DNA of 64,000 bases from Ramazzottius varieornatus (GCA_001949185.1 BDGG01000012.1:1258035-1322034), one strand, 5' to 3'; positions 33,423-45,121 are shown, counted from the first letter of the stretch. Program-made: numbers and translations. The notes: generated by a model not told the origin, from the sequence alone.

Positions 33423-34640
33423 ATGTTGTTCGTTGTGGTTTTTTCATCACTGTTATCGTCGTCATTCTTGGGCGTGGCATCTGAACATACAGCTACGGTT
33501 TCTATACCTCCTCTGACCGGTGCGATTTCACCCTACATCGCCAATGTCTCAGTTGTCCCGGTGGTTCCAGCTGTTAATTCCCTCAGCCTGGTGAATCTTC
33601 CAGTTGTTCCGACTGGTGTCATTTCGATCAACATTACTCGCTCTGCTCCAGCCACCCCAACCGGACGATGCCGCAGCCTGGACTTACTGTCCGGTACTCC
33701 GTGTATACTATCGGACTGTGGTCGATTCCGGAGCATTGAGTGCAATGAAGCCACTGACAGGGACCTCTCGTCGGTCTTCACGACCTATGATAACACCTTC
33801 GGACAAGCAACGAAGAACCAGTCTGCCATGGCCAGTCAACCCGCCAACCAGCCCACTTCCGGTCCAAGGCCTTCGGGTCTACCTCTGGCCATTCGGTTGA
33901 ATGGAGGCATGATCAACAGAACTTCATCTCTGTTCGGTCCGCTGGCCGAACAAGTGGTCAAGCTCGAACTCAATCAGGTCGCAATGCCAACACTTCTCCC
34001 CGAAGGAACGTTTGCCGATCTAAAGAACCTTGTGACTTTGAACCTGAATGGAATCGTTACCGACACTCTCTCCGCTGGGACCTTTAGGAACCTAACTTCG
34101 TTACAAAGCATGTCGATTGACAGCCCGACAAATCTCCGCTTGATTCAACGAGGAGCTTTGGACCTAGAACAATTCCCTGCTTTGAAATGCATGAGACTGA
34201 ACGTTTCCAGTCCGCGGTTCCTTTGCGACTGTGACACCAACACCTGGCTACAAAAAGCCCTCATCAACAACACTATGCTAATGAACAGAACTACTTGGAA
34301 TGACACGTATATGCCAGCTGACGCTAATTCTTCGGTGGTATCTTGTGGTGTTAATATTGTGTGCTCGGGAAATTCCAATGAACCCTTCCGACGCAACATG
34401 GCCGACATCAACCTGGGAGCGGTATGCTCTATTCCGACCACCACTGTGGCAACTACTTCCGTTGATACCAGCACTACGGCAGCAACTACTGCGCCTCCTC
34501 GAACAACCGTAGTCGTTCAGCAGAATGCACCTGCCGTTGCCACTGCTTTGGCGCGCAATGCGGCTAATGGTTCGCCATCCTTGTTTCCCGCATATCCGGC
34601 TCTGTTCATCGTCTTCGCTGTGCTCATCGCATTCCAATAG
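33423..34640 (+). CDS. Secreted, probably GPI-anchored LRR protein (405 aa, intronless)
   Basis: One uninterrupted exon. A signal peptide (MLFVVVFSSLLSSSFLGVAS) leads to a Val/Pro-rich stretch and a Cys-bearing cap (TGRCRSLDLLSGTPCILSDC). A short leucine-rich section follows: VVKLELNQVAMPTLLPEGTF, LKNLVTLNLNGI, LTSLQSMSIDS and LIQRGALDLEQFPALKCMRL. It closes with an LRRCT-like cap (FLCDCDTNTWLQKALI with later Cys). Then comes a Thr/Ser-rich, mucin-like stretch (TTTVATTSVDTSTTAATTAP) and a hydrophobic C-terminus (LFPAYPALFIVFAVLIAFQ) ending right at the stop, as in GPI-anchored proteins. Likely a cell-surface adhesion or recognition protein; no close family known to me. AATAAA at 34931-34936 is the probable polyadenylation signal. 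Lack of introns sets it apart from neighbours. Confidence 0.85.
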   Translation: MLFVVVFSSLLSSSFLGVASEHTATVSIPPLTGAISPYIANVSVVPVVPAVNSLSLVNLPVVPTGVISINITRSAPATPTGRCRSLDLLSGTPCILSDCGRFRSIECNEATDRDLSSVFTTYDNTFGQATKNQSAMASQPANQPTSGPRPSGLPLAIRLNGGMINRTSSLFGPLAEQVVKLELNQVAMPTLLPEGTFADLKNLVTLNLNGIVTDTLSAGTFRNLTSLQSMSIDSPTNLRLIQRGALDLEQFPALKCMRLNVSSPRFLCDCDTNTWLQKALINNTMLMNRTTWNDTYMPADANSSVVSCGVNIVCSGNSNEPFRRNMADINLGAVCSIPTTTVATTSVDTSTTAATTAPPRTTVVVQQNAPAVATALARNAANGSPSLFPAYPALFIVFAVLIAFQ

Positions 34641-35061
34641 GTTATGCTGCATTAATGTTGATTAGTTCCGTAATGCTTTGAAAGATCGATATTTTGACGT
34701 AATCCCTTTTGAAGTTCGTCGTTACCCAACCGCACATTGCCGCAAAAACATGTCCTTCTTTTCCGAATGGAATGATCACCTTTTTACAGTTTTAATTTTT
34801 AACTATCTTCCGTCACCCATTGTCACAGCATACTCGAAGGTCCAACACTGCAAGCAATATCATGAGGTCCCTCACTCATCACTAGTGCTTTAGTTCTCGA
34901 GAAAACTACCTATTGATAAAACTTATATTGAATAAAGTGCGCCTATCAATATCGATCCTCGTTCTCACCGGTCGCGCGTTACATAACAGAAAAATTTCCA
35001 CGACGTGTCACCTTTGAAATATGTGTGGCGGAAGCGACTTTTCCGGTCGAGCTGTTTATGC
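34641..35061. other. Convergent 3' spacer
   Basis: 3' UTR of the LRR gene (AATAAA at 34931) and 3' end of the second proline dehydrogenase. No gene seen. Confidence 0.55.
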
Positions 35062-37186
35062 CTACGCTCCTACCGGCTGAGGGTTGTCGGGATTAAACAA
35101 AAGTTCACCACTTTTGAGTCTTCTCCTGAGTTCTTCGCGCATAAGACGCCGCTCCTTGACAGTCTTCTCCAAAAATCCCCGGTTTTCTTGAGCCCGTCGG
35201 ACAAGGTAGGGAAGAACCTCGTCGACGCTTCCGTATGGAACGCACTTGACAACATTGAATCCCGCGTCCGCTACAAAAACAGAGCGACGTCGTTGCTGTC
35301 TTAATTGTTGACAAGCTTGTCAAGCTAGACTTATCGCGCAGTTCAATAGGAGACGTACCAAGGGTGAAGGAAAGATGGTCGCACATTCCAAGTAGCTGTC
35401 CAAAATAAATCTGGCGGGATCTGACGGGCAGTTGCAGTCTGCGGATCCTACAAGAGATTTTCGGGTCAGAGATTTCTACACAAGAGTAGACGGAACGAAA
35501 AGTGCTTACTCGGAAACAGCCCAATGGACAGTCTCTTCGTTGTGACCAGCAATAACGATATGAGTCTTCCCTTCACGAGCTTTCATGTCCTCCAGCATGG
35601 TTTGGACGACAGACTTGTACATCGCAGTTGTTGCTTCGAATGTCGAGTTGATGGGATCCGGGTACCCCATCGACGAAGCTCGCTCACGCTCCTATTCGCA
35701 GACAAGGAAGTACTGCGCCGCACGCACAATTGGCAAGACGAGCTTACTACTGGCTTACCAGAACGATGTAGGCCCCACGAACAATCTTTCCGCCAAAGTA
35801 GAAGTTTTCCTTCTTGCTGAGGGACAGATGGGCAGTCACGTCTTTGAGGGTCCTCTGCAACCCGCTTCACCGATGTGCGCAGCATCCGGATAAAATCTGA
35901 CTAGAGGGAAACTGTAAAGTTCCACCTACCTTCAGATAGCATTGGTAGGTGTTATAGATGATTGGTTTCTCCAGATTGTACCGGCGCATCAATTGCAGGC
36001 TCAGTCTCGCAATCGCTGGCTGGAAGTAAGTCTGTTCCGCGTCTACCAGCACTCGCACGTTTCGCTCATCGGCGTGCTGCGTACAGACAACAAGACCAAA
36101 ATTAATTATTTCGAGGAAACCCGGAAGTCAGGGTATGCTGTACCTTCGCTATGGTTTCCATTCGACGAATAAGGTCTCGTACTCCGGAAAGTTTTGCATC
36201 TAGAGATTTCTGTGAACCAAAACCTCCGTTCTCTGGAGTGGCGAGCTGTGCAAGGATGTCCTCCCCGGAAAGCTTTCCGGGTTCGCCAGAGTACTTTCCG
36301 GGCTCCATGGCACGCTCCCACCTCTCTACCATATCGGTGACAGCCATCTACAAGAAATATGCATGGTTCGTCCAACGTGCAATACAGCCAGTTGAAGGTT
36401 GGGTCTCGTACCAGTGTTTCCGGCTTGGCAAGAGCGGTGACTTTTATCGCAGCGAACCCGTCACAGGCAGTAGTCTGCTCCACTTGGTCGATGGTTTTAA
36501 TGAAGGAATACATCGTCTGTTCCCGTCGATCCTGACGAACTGACTTCCCGGTCTCATGTTTTCTGAAACAGAGTTGTTTCGTGCATATGCTACGATGGTT
36601 GCAAATAATTCAGAAAAAAAACCTCTTACGAACATTAGTCCAGACTTCTCCTGTTCTCCGCCTTGCTCGTCGTCCTCCACAGCGTAATTCCTTTAAGCAA
36701 AAAGCTCAGAAATGATGTAATTGGTTTTCTTAATAAATTTGATACCTACAAAATAACATTGACTCCGAAATTGCTTCGTATCCGATGGATAAAGGGTTTG
36801 ATTTCCTCCTCATTCTCTCCAGCTACAAACTGGCCGAAGAAACTGGCTTTCATGAGTTTATTGAACAATGTGTTTCCCAGCACACGTTTTCCGATTTTGA
36901 CGAACTGCAAAAGAAAACCGTTCGTCGCCATTGTGATGAAACCAGGCAGAAAATTAGAAAAACCATCACTCACTTTCTCGCTGTGATCCACCAGAAACTC
37001 CCTCTTACAAAACCCAAGTACCAACAGAGATCGCAGAAGTTCCCGGGTAGTTTTACTTCGATATGCCAAGCGACAATCATCAAAATTCATCAAGGTAGAT
37101 CCACCACTACTCGCTGTTCCACCGCCAAGAGGCACAGTCTTTAAGGTTCTTTGCATGCATAATAAGAAATCTTTCTTCCACGCCAT
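35062..37186 (-). CDS. Proline dehydrogenase paralogue B (divergent tandem copy)
   Basis: FAD-dependent mitochondrial enzyme family oxidising proline to pyrroline-5-carboxylate. Start MAWKKDFLLCMQRTLKTV at 37186. Family blocks: [101 protein letters not shown] (split by an intron), [42 protein letters not shown] and VPYGSVDEVLPYLVRRAQEN. All joins examined stay in phase. Compared with paralogue A the central region is shorter and different (a Gly/Lys/Glu-rich GKYSGEPGKLSGED segment), YKYVPYG reads VKCVPYG, and SRRALEN reads VRRAQEN. The changes sit beside the substrate pocket in known PRODH structures, so kinetics or substrate may differ. It is a full gene, not debris. Confidence 0.85.
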
Positions 37187-37355
37187 TATGAGATTCCTAT
37201 GTACAGAATAGTTTTCGGGCACCACACGAGAAAATTCTTCTCAACACTAGCCAAAGCACTACAAACAAATAAATTAAGATCTGTCCACGGAGATAAAGAG
37301 CTCTTTCTTATGGAAAGCTGTCATGAGCGAAAGACAGCGCACACTCGAGATAGAA

Positions 37356-40013
37356 TCACACAGGCCAATAGTCACCCTTTGGTGTGTACATCAACTGTCC
37401 AGACATCAACCGTCGACCGAGTTCTTTCCCCAACAGTCGACGCTCCTTCGCAGTCTTCTCCAACACACCCTTATTCTCCAGTGCGCGACGCGATAGGTAG
37501 GGAAGTACTTCCTCGACTTCGCCGTACGGCACGTACTTGTATATACTGTAACCAGCTTGTCCTGTATAAAACATCAAGGTTGCCGTTAGAGTTCCGCTCG
37601 ACAGTTATCAGCTCGTAAAAAGGTACGACTTACCCAGATTAAAGCTAATCTGATCACACATTCCAAGTAGCTGCCCGAAACACACGACCCGATCGGCTGG
37701 TGCGATGCCCAGTTCTTTCATCCTGTAACCAAATGACGCTTCACGTAACAATGTGACTCGAACCACCAATATGGGACACGACTAGACTGAATCGCTAAAA
37801 CCAGCTGCTTACTTTTGTACGGTAAAACGAACGGTTCCTTCGTTATGGGTTGCCATCCTGCAAGGTAACATGTGGGTCAGTAATGTATACTAGCTGATCG
37901 ACCGGTTCCAACCCACAAAACTCTCTCACATTATGGCAACTTTTCTGTCCTTGACTCCGCGAGCCACAACCTCTTCGAGGGCAGTCTCGACGACCCTCTC
38001 GTAGTTTTCTGTTGTGCTCTCGAAGTCTGGTTGAGTCGGGTCGGGATAATTCAATTGGGCAGCTCGGTCGCGCTCCTGCTTGATGTAGGCTCCGCGGACT
38101 ATCTTGGCGCCGAAAAAGAAGTCCTCTTTGCGACTGAGTTCGAGGTGAGTGATGAAATCCTGGTATGTGTTCTGGAACGCACAGACAAGATATTGACTTT
38201 TCAACACCAAACTGGTTCGTGTTTCGAACATTCTTTTCTACCTTGAGGTAACACTGGTAAGTGTTGAACACGTAAGCTTTGTCGCGGTTGTAGCGCCTCA
38301 TGAGTTCGATGGTCAATCGGCTGATAGCAGGCTGGAAGTACGTCTGTTCAGCATCGATCATCATACGAACCTCCTTGGACACGGCATGCTATATCAAAAA
38401 TAAAACCGCCGGATTATAATCGTTGCGACAAACTGCTTGTCAAGTCAATAGCATTGCTCAGGTTCTCACTTCTGTTATGATCTTGAGACGGCGCATCATG
38501 TTGTAAAACATCTCCTCATCCTCGTCGGTGAACTTTTTCAAGAGAGACTTGAACTGCACGCCTTCAGGTCCAGCGAACGGAACGGGGACCCGCAGTAGGC
38601 GGTCCAGCTTCTTAGTTTGATCGATCACATCGCCCCATTCGAACAGGTCGACCACCCTGCGCTCAAAAAAAACTATGGTCTTGGACAAAAGCCAACGAAT
38701 GCCATCGAAGTCAAATAGTCTGGAGAGGAAATTTACCCATCGCGGTTAGTGTCGATATGGCCTAACCATTCCTGGATTTCTGGCTTTTCGACAAATATAC
38801 CGCGCTCAGTCAGGTAGTGTTTGAAGTCCTCCACCTTGGTACGACGCATCACCATAGGTTCGGTATCTTCGTCTAGTCCAAGAATATGGTTGAAATATCG
38901 CCGAGATTCAACCAAAGCAGCAGATAACCTCATCTGAAACATATCCACCATCAGCATAACAACGACACACGACCTACATGTGTCTTCATGGAAAGATGCA
39001 AGCTTAGTCAGCTAACCAGCAGTTCCGGTCTACCAAGAGCGGTCAGTTTGATCGCTGCGAAGCCTGTGCTGTACGTCGTTCCGGAAACCGCGTCTATGCA
39101 TTTCAGGAAGGTCGCCATGTGCTTCTCGCACTGTACTTCGTTTTCATAGAGGTATGTACGGGCGCTGACCACATCCTTCCGTCGGTCACCGAAGTTCTCT
39201 GACGGGTTGAACTGCCGTAATACGGCCGACTGTCCCTCTAAAGATTTTACGTCGTATTACGGTATTAGTCTGTGCTTCCCATGATCACCAGCCCGAGATT
39301 CCACTTCTCACCTTTAGAGGACATTTCCTGCACGTCTTTCGGCACGATACTGAAAACAATAACAGCGATTCTTCAGTTATGGAGCTTTGAGTCTGCTCGA
39401 AAGACCTCGCAGCTTCGCCTACTGACCTCATTTCTTTCTTGGAGGCAGTCTCGCTGGACACGTCTTCCTCCGCACTGTAATCCAGTATTGACTTGACACC
39501 AAACTGCCGAAGCCTCTCGACAAGAGGCTTCAGCCTCTCGGGATCTTCTCCGCCCACGAAGTGCCCGTAGAAGGTTGCTTTCATAGCCAGCTCGAAGAGC
39601 TTTTTGCCGAGCGTCTTCCGTGCTATGCGAATAAGCTGCAAGCTGTGGTCCCCGATCCAGCTAATTCGGCAGAGGTTTAGGACGAGCAAGGCGCGAACAA
39701 TCTCACCGGTAGTCTTGCTCTGGTAGCATTCTTTGTAGTTCTCGAAGGTCAGGTCGATGGGTATCCTGCTCGGGGGCGAAGGATAAATAGGTGTCCAGTG
39801 AGGATCCGCGCGCTTCGCCAGGATATCGGGCGAGACATCATGATCCTTGAATAAAGGCAGTGGAGGGCTTCCGGCCAAGGCTTTACTGCTCTTCAAGGAG
39901 TCAACTTTAGGGATATCTTTGATCTTGGGAACAGCCCGCTGCGTAACTTGATGTCTTTTCCATGTGTGATTGGCTTGCTGGGCTAATCTTAGTCGATAGT
40001 TGAGAAGTCCCAT
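37356..40013 (-). CDS. PRODH: Proline dehydrogenase paralogue A, mitochondrial
   Basis: First enzyme of proline catabolism, inner mitochondrial membrane, passing electrons from FAD to ubiquinone. Start [20 protein letters not shown] is basic and suits mitochondrial import. Blocks: [138 protein letters not shown] and [20 protein letters not shown]. About ten introns. A central segment contains DTNRDGLFDFDG, an EF-hand-like loop with Gly where the twelfth-position Glu would be. About 620 residues. Tandem with paralogue B on the same strand, 169 bp apart. Confidence 0.92.
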
Positions 40014-40377
40014 CCCCGTAACTTCGCGCTCTCACTACAAAGGTATTCATAGATACTTGTTCGCCCATTCCCAGAGCACACTAAAGCTCTTGCACCGACC
40101 TGCGGAGCTGACAAGAGCATCAGAACATGACATCTTCGAGCTTCTATCCACAAAGTTACAGGTATCAGTCACGTATCAGGTCTTACGTGGTTCCGCAGCT
40201 GCTGTTTTGGGCCACCAGCTTGTTCGTCCGGGATTTCGTGACTGTCCAGTCGAGGTTTATCAAGCGTAGGATCAGATCTCGATATCACAAGGTCCACGGA
40301 TACATATCACCTCCGTCCTCCGATAACTTGACCTAAAGTAAACAGTCGTTCTGAACTTCTGGTATAGATCCTCATGA
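40014..40377. other. Spacer upstream of PRODH paralogue A
   Basis: Promoter region of PRODH A and 3' side of the small minus-strand ORF. Small plus-strand frames have no homology. Confidence 0.5.
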
Positions 40378-40800
40378 TCAGATCTGCGTCATCGTTCTAA
40401 AATTAGCAACGCAGGATTGCTGAATACTGATTGCTAGAAAGAAGAGGCGCGCCTCACCGAGGGCGTGACAGGCTTGCTTGTTTCCCACCAACCGGCGTTT
40501 TCCAGGGGCCGGAAATTTCTTCGCAAACTTACTATTGAAATCGAAGCTCGATTTTTGAGAAACGGAAGTTCGGAAGTTATCAACTTCGTCCCGATTTCTA
40601 AGTGCAGCCTGGACACTCTGATACAGCTCCGACATCTGCTTGCTGTTTTGCAACCTCAGTCGCGTCTCCGTAAATCGTGGGTATGAAGTAACGAGAAAAC
40701 TGGCAGACTGCTGACTTTTCCTAAAAGGTACAGCCAAACTGAGTGCAAGCCATTTGACCCAACCGGAGCCTCCGGAGGCCTGAACAGTGATTTTCTCCAT
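40378..40800 (-). CDS. Small hypothetical protein, head-to-head with TFIIA
   Basis: Open for 140 codons from ATG at 40800. A short hydrophobic segment (WVKWLALSLAVPF) follows ten residues; the next part is basic and polar (SELYQSVQAALRNRDEVDNF). A donor TTCAATA|gtaagt and an acceptor tctag|CA lie inside, and splicing them would give about 108 residues in the same frame. No family recognised. Its start is only 51 bp from the TFIIA start on the other strand, which supports a real transcript but does not prove coding. Confidence 0.35.
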   Translation of the reverse strand: MEKITVQASGGSGWVKWLALSLAVPFRKSQQSASFLVTSYPRFTETRLRLQNSKQMSELYQSVQAALRNRDEVDNFRTSVSQKSSFDFNSKFAKKFPAPGKRRLVGNKQACHALGEARLFFLAISIQQSCVANFRTMTQI

Positions 40801-40851
40801 AGTCGCTGGCTGCCTTTATCCGCCAGTCTTCTTCGCAACCTGTTGTTGAAC

Positions 40852-41490
40852 ATGGCTAACTGGCTCATGGAATCGAAAATGCTGTATAAGCAAGTTATCG
40901 AAGATGTGGTCCAGAATTGCAAAGGTACAGCACGAAAGCCATCTTACTTATAGTATATTATATACGACGGATATATCCCATCATTTTAACTGCATTCTTT
41001 CATCGAACCTCCTTTTTTAGAGCTTTTCTTGGATGAAGGGATTCCGGAAGACATCCTGATGGACCTGAAAGCTGCTTGGGAACACAGCGTGGAATCCAGC
41101 AACGTCACCAATTTCACCGCAGCTGGCACCAGGGGCGCCGGACGTACCTCTGCAGCTGGGCGTGTTTCCCAATTGGACGGGTCGGACTCCGGAGACGAGG
41201 AAGAGATATTCGTTACCGGTGGAGTTGAGGACGATCCGGTCGGAGGGGTTAGCGTTGGCGAAGGCCTTGACAAAGATATCAACATGTCGGAGGAAATCAC
41301 CTCGGAAGACGACGAACCCGAGGTTGAACTTACGGAAGCCATGTTCGAAACGGAGAATATTCTGGTGTGCCAATACGATAAGATTACCAGAGTCAAAAAC
41401 AAGTATAAGATTAACCTGAAGTTGGGCATCATGACTGTGAACGACAAAGACTATGTCTTCAACAAGTGCACCGGTGAGGCGGAATGGTGA
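40852..41490 (+). CDS. GTF2A1: TFIIA large subunit (alpha/beta), short form
   Basis: General transcription factor subunit that stabilises TBP on DNA. Exon 1 (from ATG 40852) has YKQVIEDVVQNCK, exon 2 continues ELFLDEGIPEDILMDLKAAW, the N-terminal four-helix-bundle part. The acidic centre (SDSGDEEEIF, EEITSEDDEPEVEL) leads to the beta-barrel ENILVCQYDKITRVKNKYKI and IMTVNDKDYVFNKCTGEAEW, the conserved C-terminus. About 190 residues, roughly half of the human length, because the Gln-rich central linker is nearly absent. The QLDG-type motif near the taspase cleavage region is visible as VSQLDGSDSGDEE. Confidence 0.95.
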
Positions 41491-43765
41491 TGCCGTATTC
41501 CGCCGGACAACGATCTGCTGGAAGCTACTATGTAACGTAGTATGTTTTGCTCTTTTTTTCCTTCGTGAAACTCAGACCTTCCAATTCGGAGAAGGAAGAT
41601 TATTTGTTTAGCTTCAGCGTTTCTCTACAACGTGTTTTATGGAGTTATACTGTACTTTTATCGGGTCTGTACACTGAAGACTCCGACCTCGTCGAAGGCG
41701 GAAGTACGATGCAAATGAGAGCAGTAAGACTATAGCTATACGAAAGGCAGTCCGCGAGCAAAAACGAGAAACACGTCACCGCGGGGGTAGGGCTTATGTT
41801 GCGCAGGCCAAATCGAATGTAAAGTGCATGCACTCGTTCGACGAGCACGACGGCACGCACATGCAATCTGTCAGCTGTTTATGCAATGGAACCTTGTATA
41901 GCAGGCCGTTTTGTGATCATGCTCCAGCCTGACCTCGTGCGTTTCCGAGCAAGTTCAGAAACCCTTTCTTGCACGAGACAATCTTGTCTTCTTTGTCCAG
42001 CCGAAGATAGACCAATTCTTCAGGATTATATCCAAGGGACTCTGAATCGCAAACTCAGAGGAAGCTCGAGCTCCAGACAGCACAATCCTTTACTCAGGAT
42101 GATTCCCCAATTTTTTCTGATTTTTCTAATTCTTTTGACGAATTTTTCCAAGTTTTTGATGAGTCATGAGTCGTGATTTCGGACTTGATCAATCAACTCT
42201 GTACTAATCATTCGAAGATGTTGGCGCATTGATTAATATGGAATTGATAACTCTGTTGATAGTACCACTTGACGGCACTGCACGATCAACAGGGTATAAT
42301 AATGCACTATGCCTGTACGTACAACAGATGACTAATGGTAGAGACCACTTTCGGTGCCAAGAAATTTCTCTCTGATCTTCCGCCATAAGTTCAGGCTCGC
42401 CATAGCTTGCCCCAATTTAAGGGCTTTAGAATGCCTGAACAGCTTTCTACGACGACTCAAGTGGTCTATGATTCACGCTAAATCTCCGCTGGAAGGCCAA
42501 CCTTTTGGGCGGAGCTCTCGCAATCTTTGTTGCCGCCGATACAGTGTGAGGCTATTACCTAATGCTCGCAGAGCTTAGTAATAAAACCTTGCATGCCACT
42601 TGATACCCCATGTTATCCCATATCAAACCACTTCAGGTGGTGTACCACGGGATTTTTGGGCACGAGCTGTCGTTGAAGAGCTGGTTTTGTTCGTAAGTGT
42701 GTGTTTAAACCCCTCTGCTGAACTTTGCCCAGTGAAGGGCAAAGTTCAACATTAGTGGTGATAAGCTTGTGAATGGAATGTGACTGTGGAGAAGCGAAAG
42801 TAGGTCACAAAAGAAGGAGATAAGGCTATAGCGTTGTATTCTGAGTCACAGGGAGTAATTTAATGGTTGGGAACTTGGGATACGCGCTGCCATCATCCCA
42901 GTTCCCTTTTAGCCTCCCTCGGCGACAACAGTACCCGTTAGGGTGCCGCCCCGCGAAAAATGTATTGACTGAGTTGACCTGAAAGCTAAAAGTTGAGATA
43001 TGGCGCAGACAAAGTACGCCAAAATGGCCGAGCCTGACAGCGAGTTTGGTTCAATCAGACAATCAGTGTTGGCGTAACACGCCAGAACAGCAAATTCAAA
43101 AGCGCTCTGTTTGTACTATACGGCCTGCCCTTGCCCAGGCATCGTTCCGTGACTACGTCATACGGCTGACTAGCGGTTGTACAGCGTTCGCCTCTGTTCA
43201 TGACGTCATGTAACTGGCTAATCGTGTCAAGGCGGTGCAGCCGGTAAAGTGCGCTGCCTTTACGTATAGCAAGTAGGACCGCGGAAAGTTCTCCATTTTG
43301 TTGTACTCTCTGAGACAAACGATAAACTTTGGTTGTAAGGTGTTGGGTACTGACGATATCTCAACTGCATGGGGGTAGGTTATCGAGAAGAGACCAAGAT
43401 CTGGAAAGTTTCTTGACTTAAAGAACCAACATAGGTTCGAGGTTGAGGACTAAACAGCAAGCGATAGCTGTAAGCTGTTTGGGAATGATAAAAAGAGGAC
43501 AAAAACAGAAATGTAACGGCGTAAAAACCAATGAGAGGAGAGCCATGCTACGCTACATCATGATCACACATTTCACCGTAATGCCTAAAAGAACATATGT
43601 ACTCCTGCACAAGTATTCCGCTCTCAAGAAGCACCCATATCGGCGACAAACTGAAAAATATCCTCTCGTTAGCCATCAGAATTCCCGTCATGACATATGT
43701 AAAACTGAAGAAACACGCAGCTGGCTTAGATGGGAACGAGTAAGTCTCTATCGGACATTTTTGCG
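41491..43765. other. Long spacer without a supported gene
   Basis: About 2.3 kb. Contains a perfect hairpin at 42719-42748, a CRE-like palindrome TGACGTCA at 43201-43208 and a 17-mer shared with the foldback at 31384. Open frames on both strands have no homology or splice logic. May include an untranslated exon of a neighbour, but nothing shows it. Confidence 0.5.
42719..42748. repeat. Perfect 12-bp stem hairpin
   Basis: TGAACTTTGCCC, loop AGTGAA, then GGGCAAAGTTCA. Stem is perfect over 12 bp with a 6-nt loop. Isolated in a gene-free spacer; not the histone stem-loop. Function unknown. Confidence 0.8.
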
Positions 43766-44507
43766 TTAACACTGACAGCTTTTTCCAGTCGCTTCCGGTT
43801 GCTCCCCTGTTCCAAGTGGTCGTGTGACATGGCTTGGCTTATGCTGGACGCCACTCTCCGCTGCATTCAAGTCCAAACTACCATCCTGGATCAACTGGTA
43901 AATTCTTCTGGCTGTTTCGAGGAAGGCGTCTTCGACTTTGTCGCCCGTCTTAGCGCTGGTCTCCAGAAACATTAGGCCGTTATCATCTGCAAATTGTTTT
44001 GCTTCTTCATAGGTAACGTCACGTTGCGAGTCCAGATCAGCTTTGTTGCCGATGAGGAAGATGACCGTGTTGGGGTTAGTCAGGTTCTTGGCGTCCGTCA
44101 GCCAGCTACTAAGGTGGTTGTACGTGCTGCGTCTTGTGATGTCGTAGACCATCAATGCACCAGCTGCTCCACGATAGTAACTTCTGGTCACGGCCCGAAA
44201 CCGCTCTTGTCCAGCCGTATCCCAAATCTGTAGCTTAATCTTCTGACCCGATACTTCAATTATACGCGTGCCAAACTCCACTCCAATAGTATGTGGGCAA
44301 TCGGACATGAACTTCTTTTCGGTGAACTGGTGTAATAAGCAGGACTTTCCGACTCCCATGTCCCCTACGGTTACAGTTTGCACTTGGATTGATCGCCAAT
44401 CAATTGATGTTGAGAACTTTTTTTCACACTTTACCTATGATGATGTACTTGAAGATGTAGTTGTAGTTGTAAGGGGCGTTGGTAGATCCAGCTGGTGGAG
44501 CTGCCAT
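43766..44507 (-). CDS. RAB14: Small GTPase RAB14
   Basis: Rab GTPase of Golgi-endosome traffic. Exon 1 (44507 to about 44435) gives [20 protein letters not shown] then YIIIG, joined in phase to exon 2, [14 protein letters not shown]. Nucleotide motifs: P-loop GDMGVGKS, switch I TIGVEFG, switch [26 protein letters not shown] and ETSAK. The RAB14-specific tail [16 protein letters not shown] is kept and the protein ends KSCQC, a prenylation motif of the CxC type. The Ala/Pro-rich N-terminus is a few residues longer than in vertebrates. Only one intron. Confidence 0.97.
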
Positions 44508-45121
44508 TGTGATGAGGATCAGATGAAGTGACAGTTAGCAATCAAAAGCCACGACGTGGCCGAAGTTATCTAAAAGGTAAACAAACGGATTAAGATAGTC
44601 TCACCACGTTTGGTCTCACATGCAGACGAAGGAACCCCGCACGACCAACATACGATGTCCGCTATATTGGGGATGTTTAGTCTTAAGGTTCACTAACGAG
44701 ATCTGCCAATTCCATACCTTTCAAATGGTTTCGGAAGCGCGTACGGGTGATGAAATCCAAAGGCTTGGACGGCCAATCAAGCGATATAGAAGGATAATTA
44801 GTATAAGTTCTAGGTGCGTCCGATGACGGAGTGTCGATGGTGAAAGTGCATTGTCTTGCTCCAGAACACCTTTCAGAACTGTCACTCGCTGTCAGCCAAT
44901 CGTTCCTTCAACTTCCTGAGAGGACGGTTATCCAGGACCGGACTGTAATTGACAGTAATTCACTAACGATGACTGGAACACAAACCTGCGAAGGATATGG
45001 ATACGTATACACCAGAATGATCAAATCAATAAAAAATTAATCAATAAAAACTATTGCTTCGCGGGAGTGCAATATCTATTCTTGTCGCTGGTTGAGACAG
45101 CGCGACACTCTGCGTACGACC

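Noticed and set aside
35640-35760. Apparent stop codons in PRODH copy B after RGAYIVL
   Set aside because: They fall in an intron (gtaagcc ... gcgaatag) and the reading frame continues correctly with ERERA.
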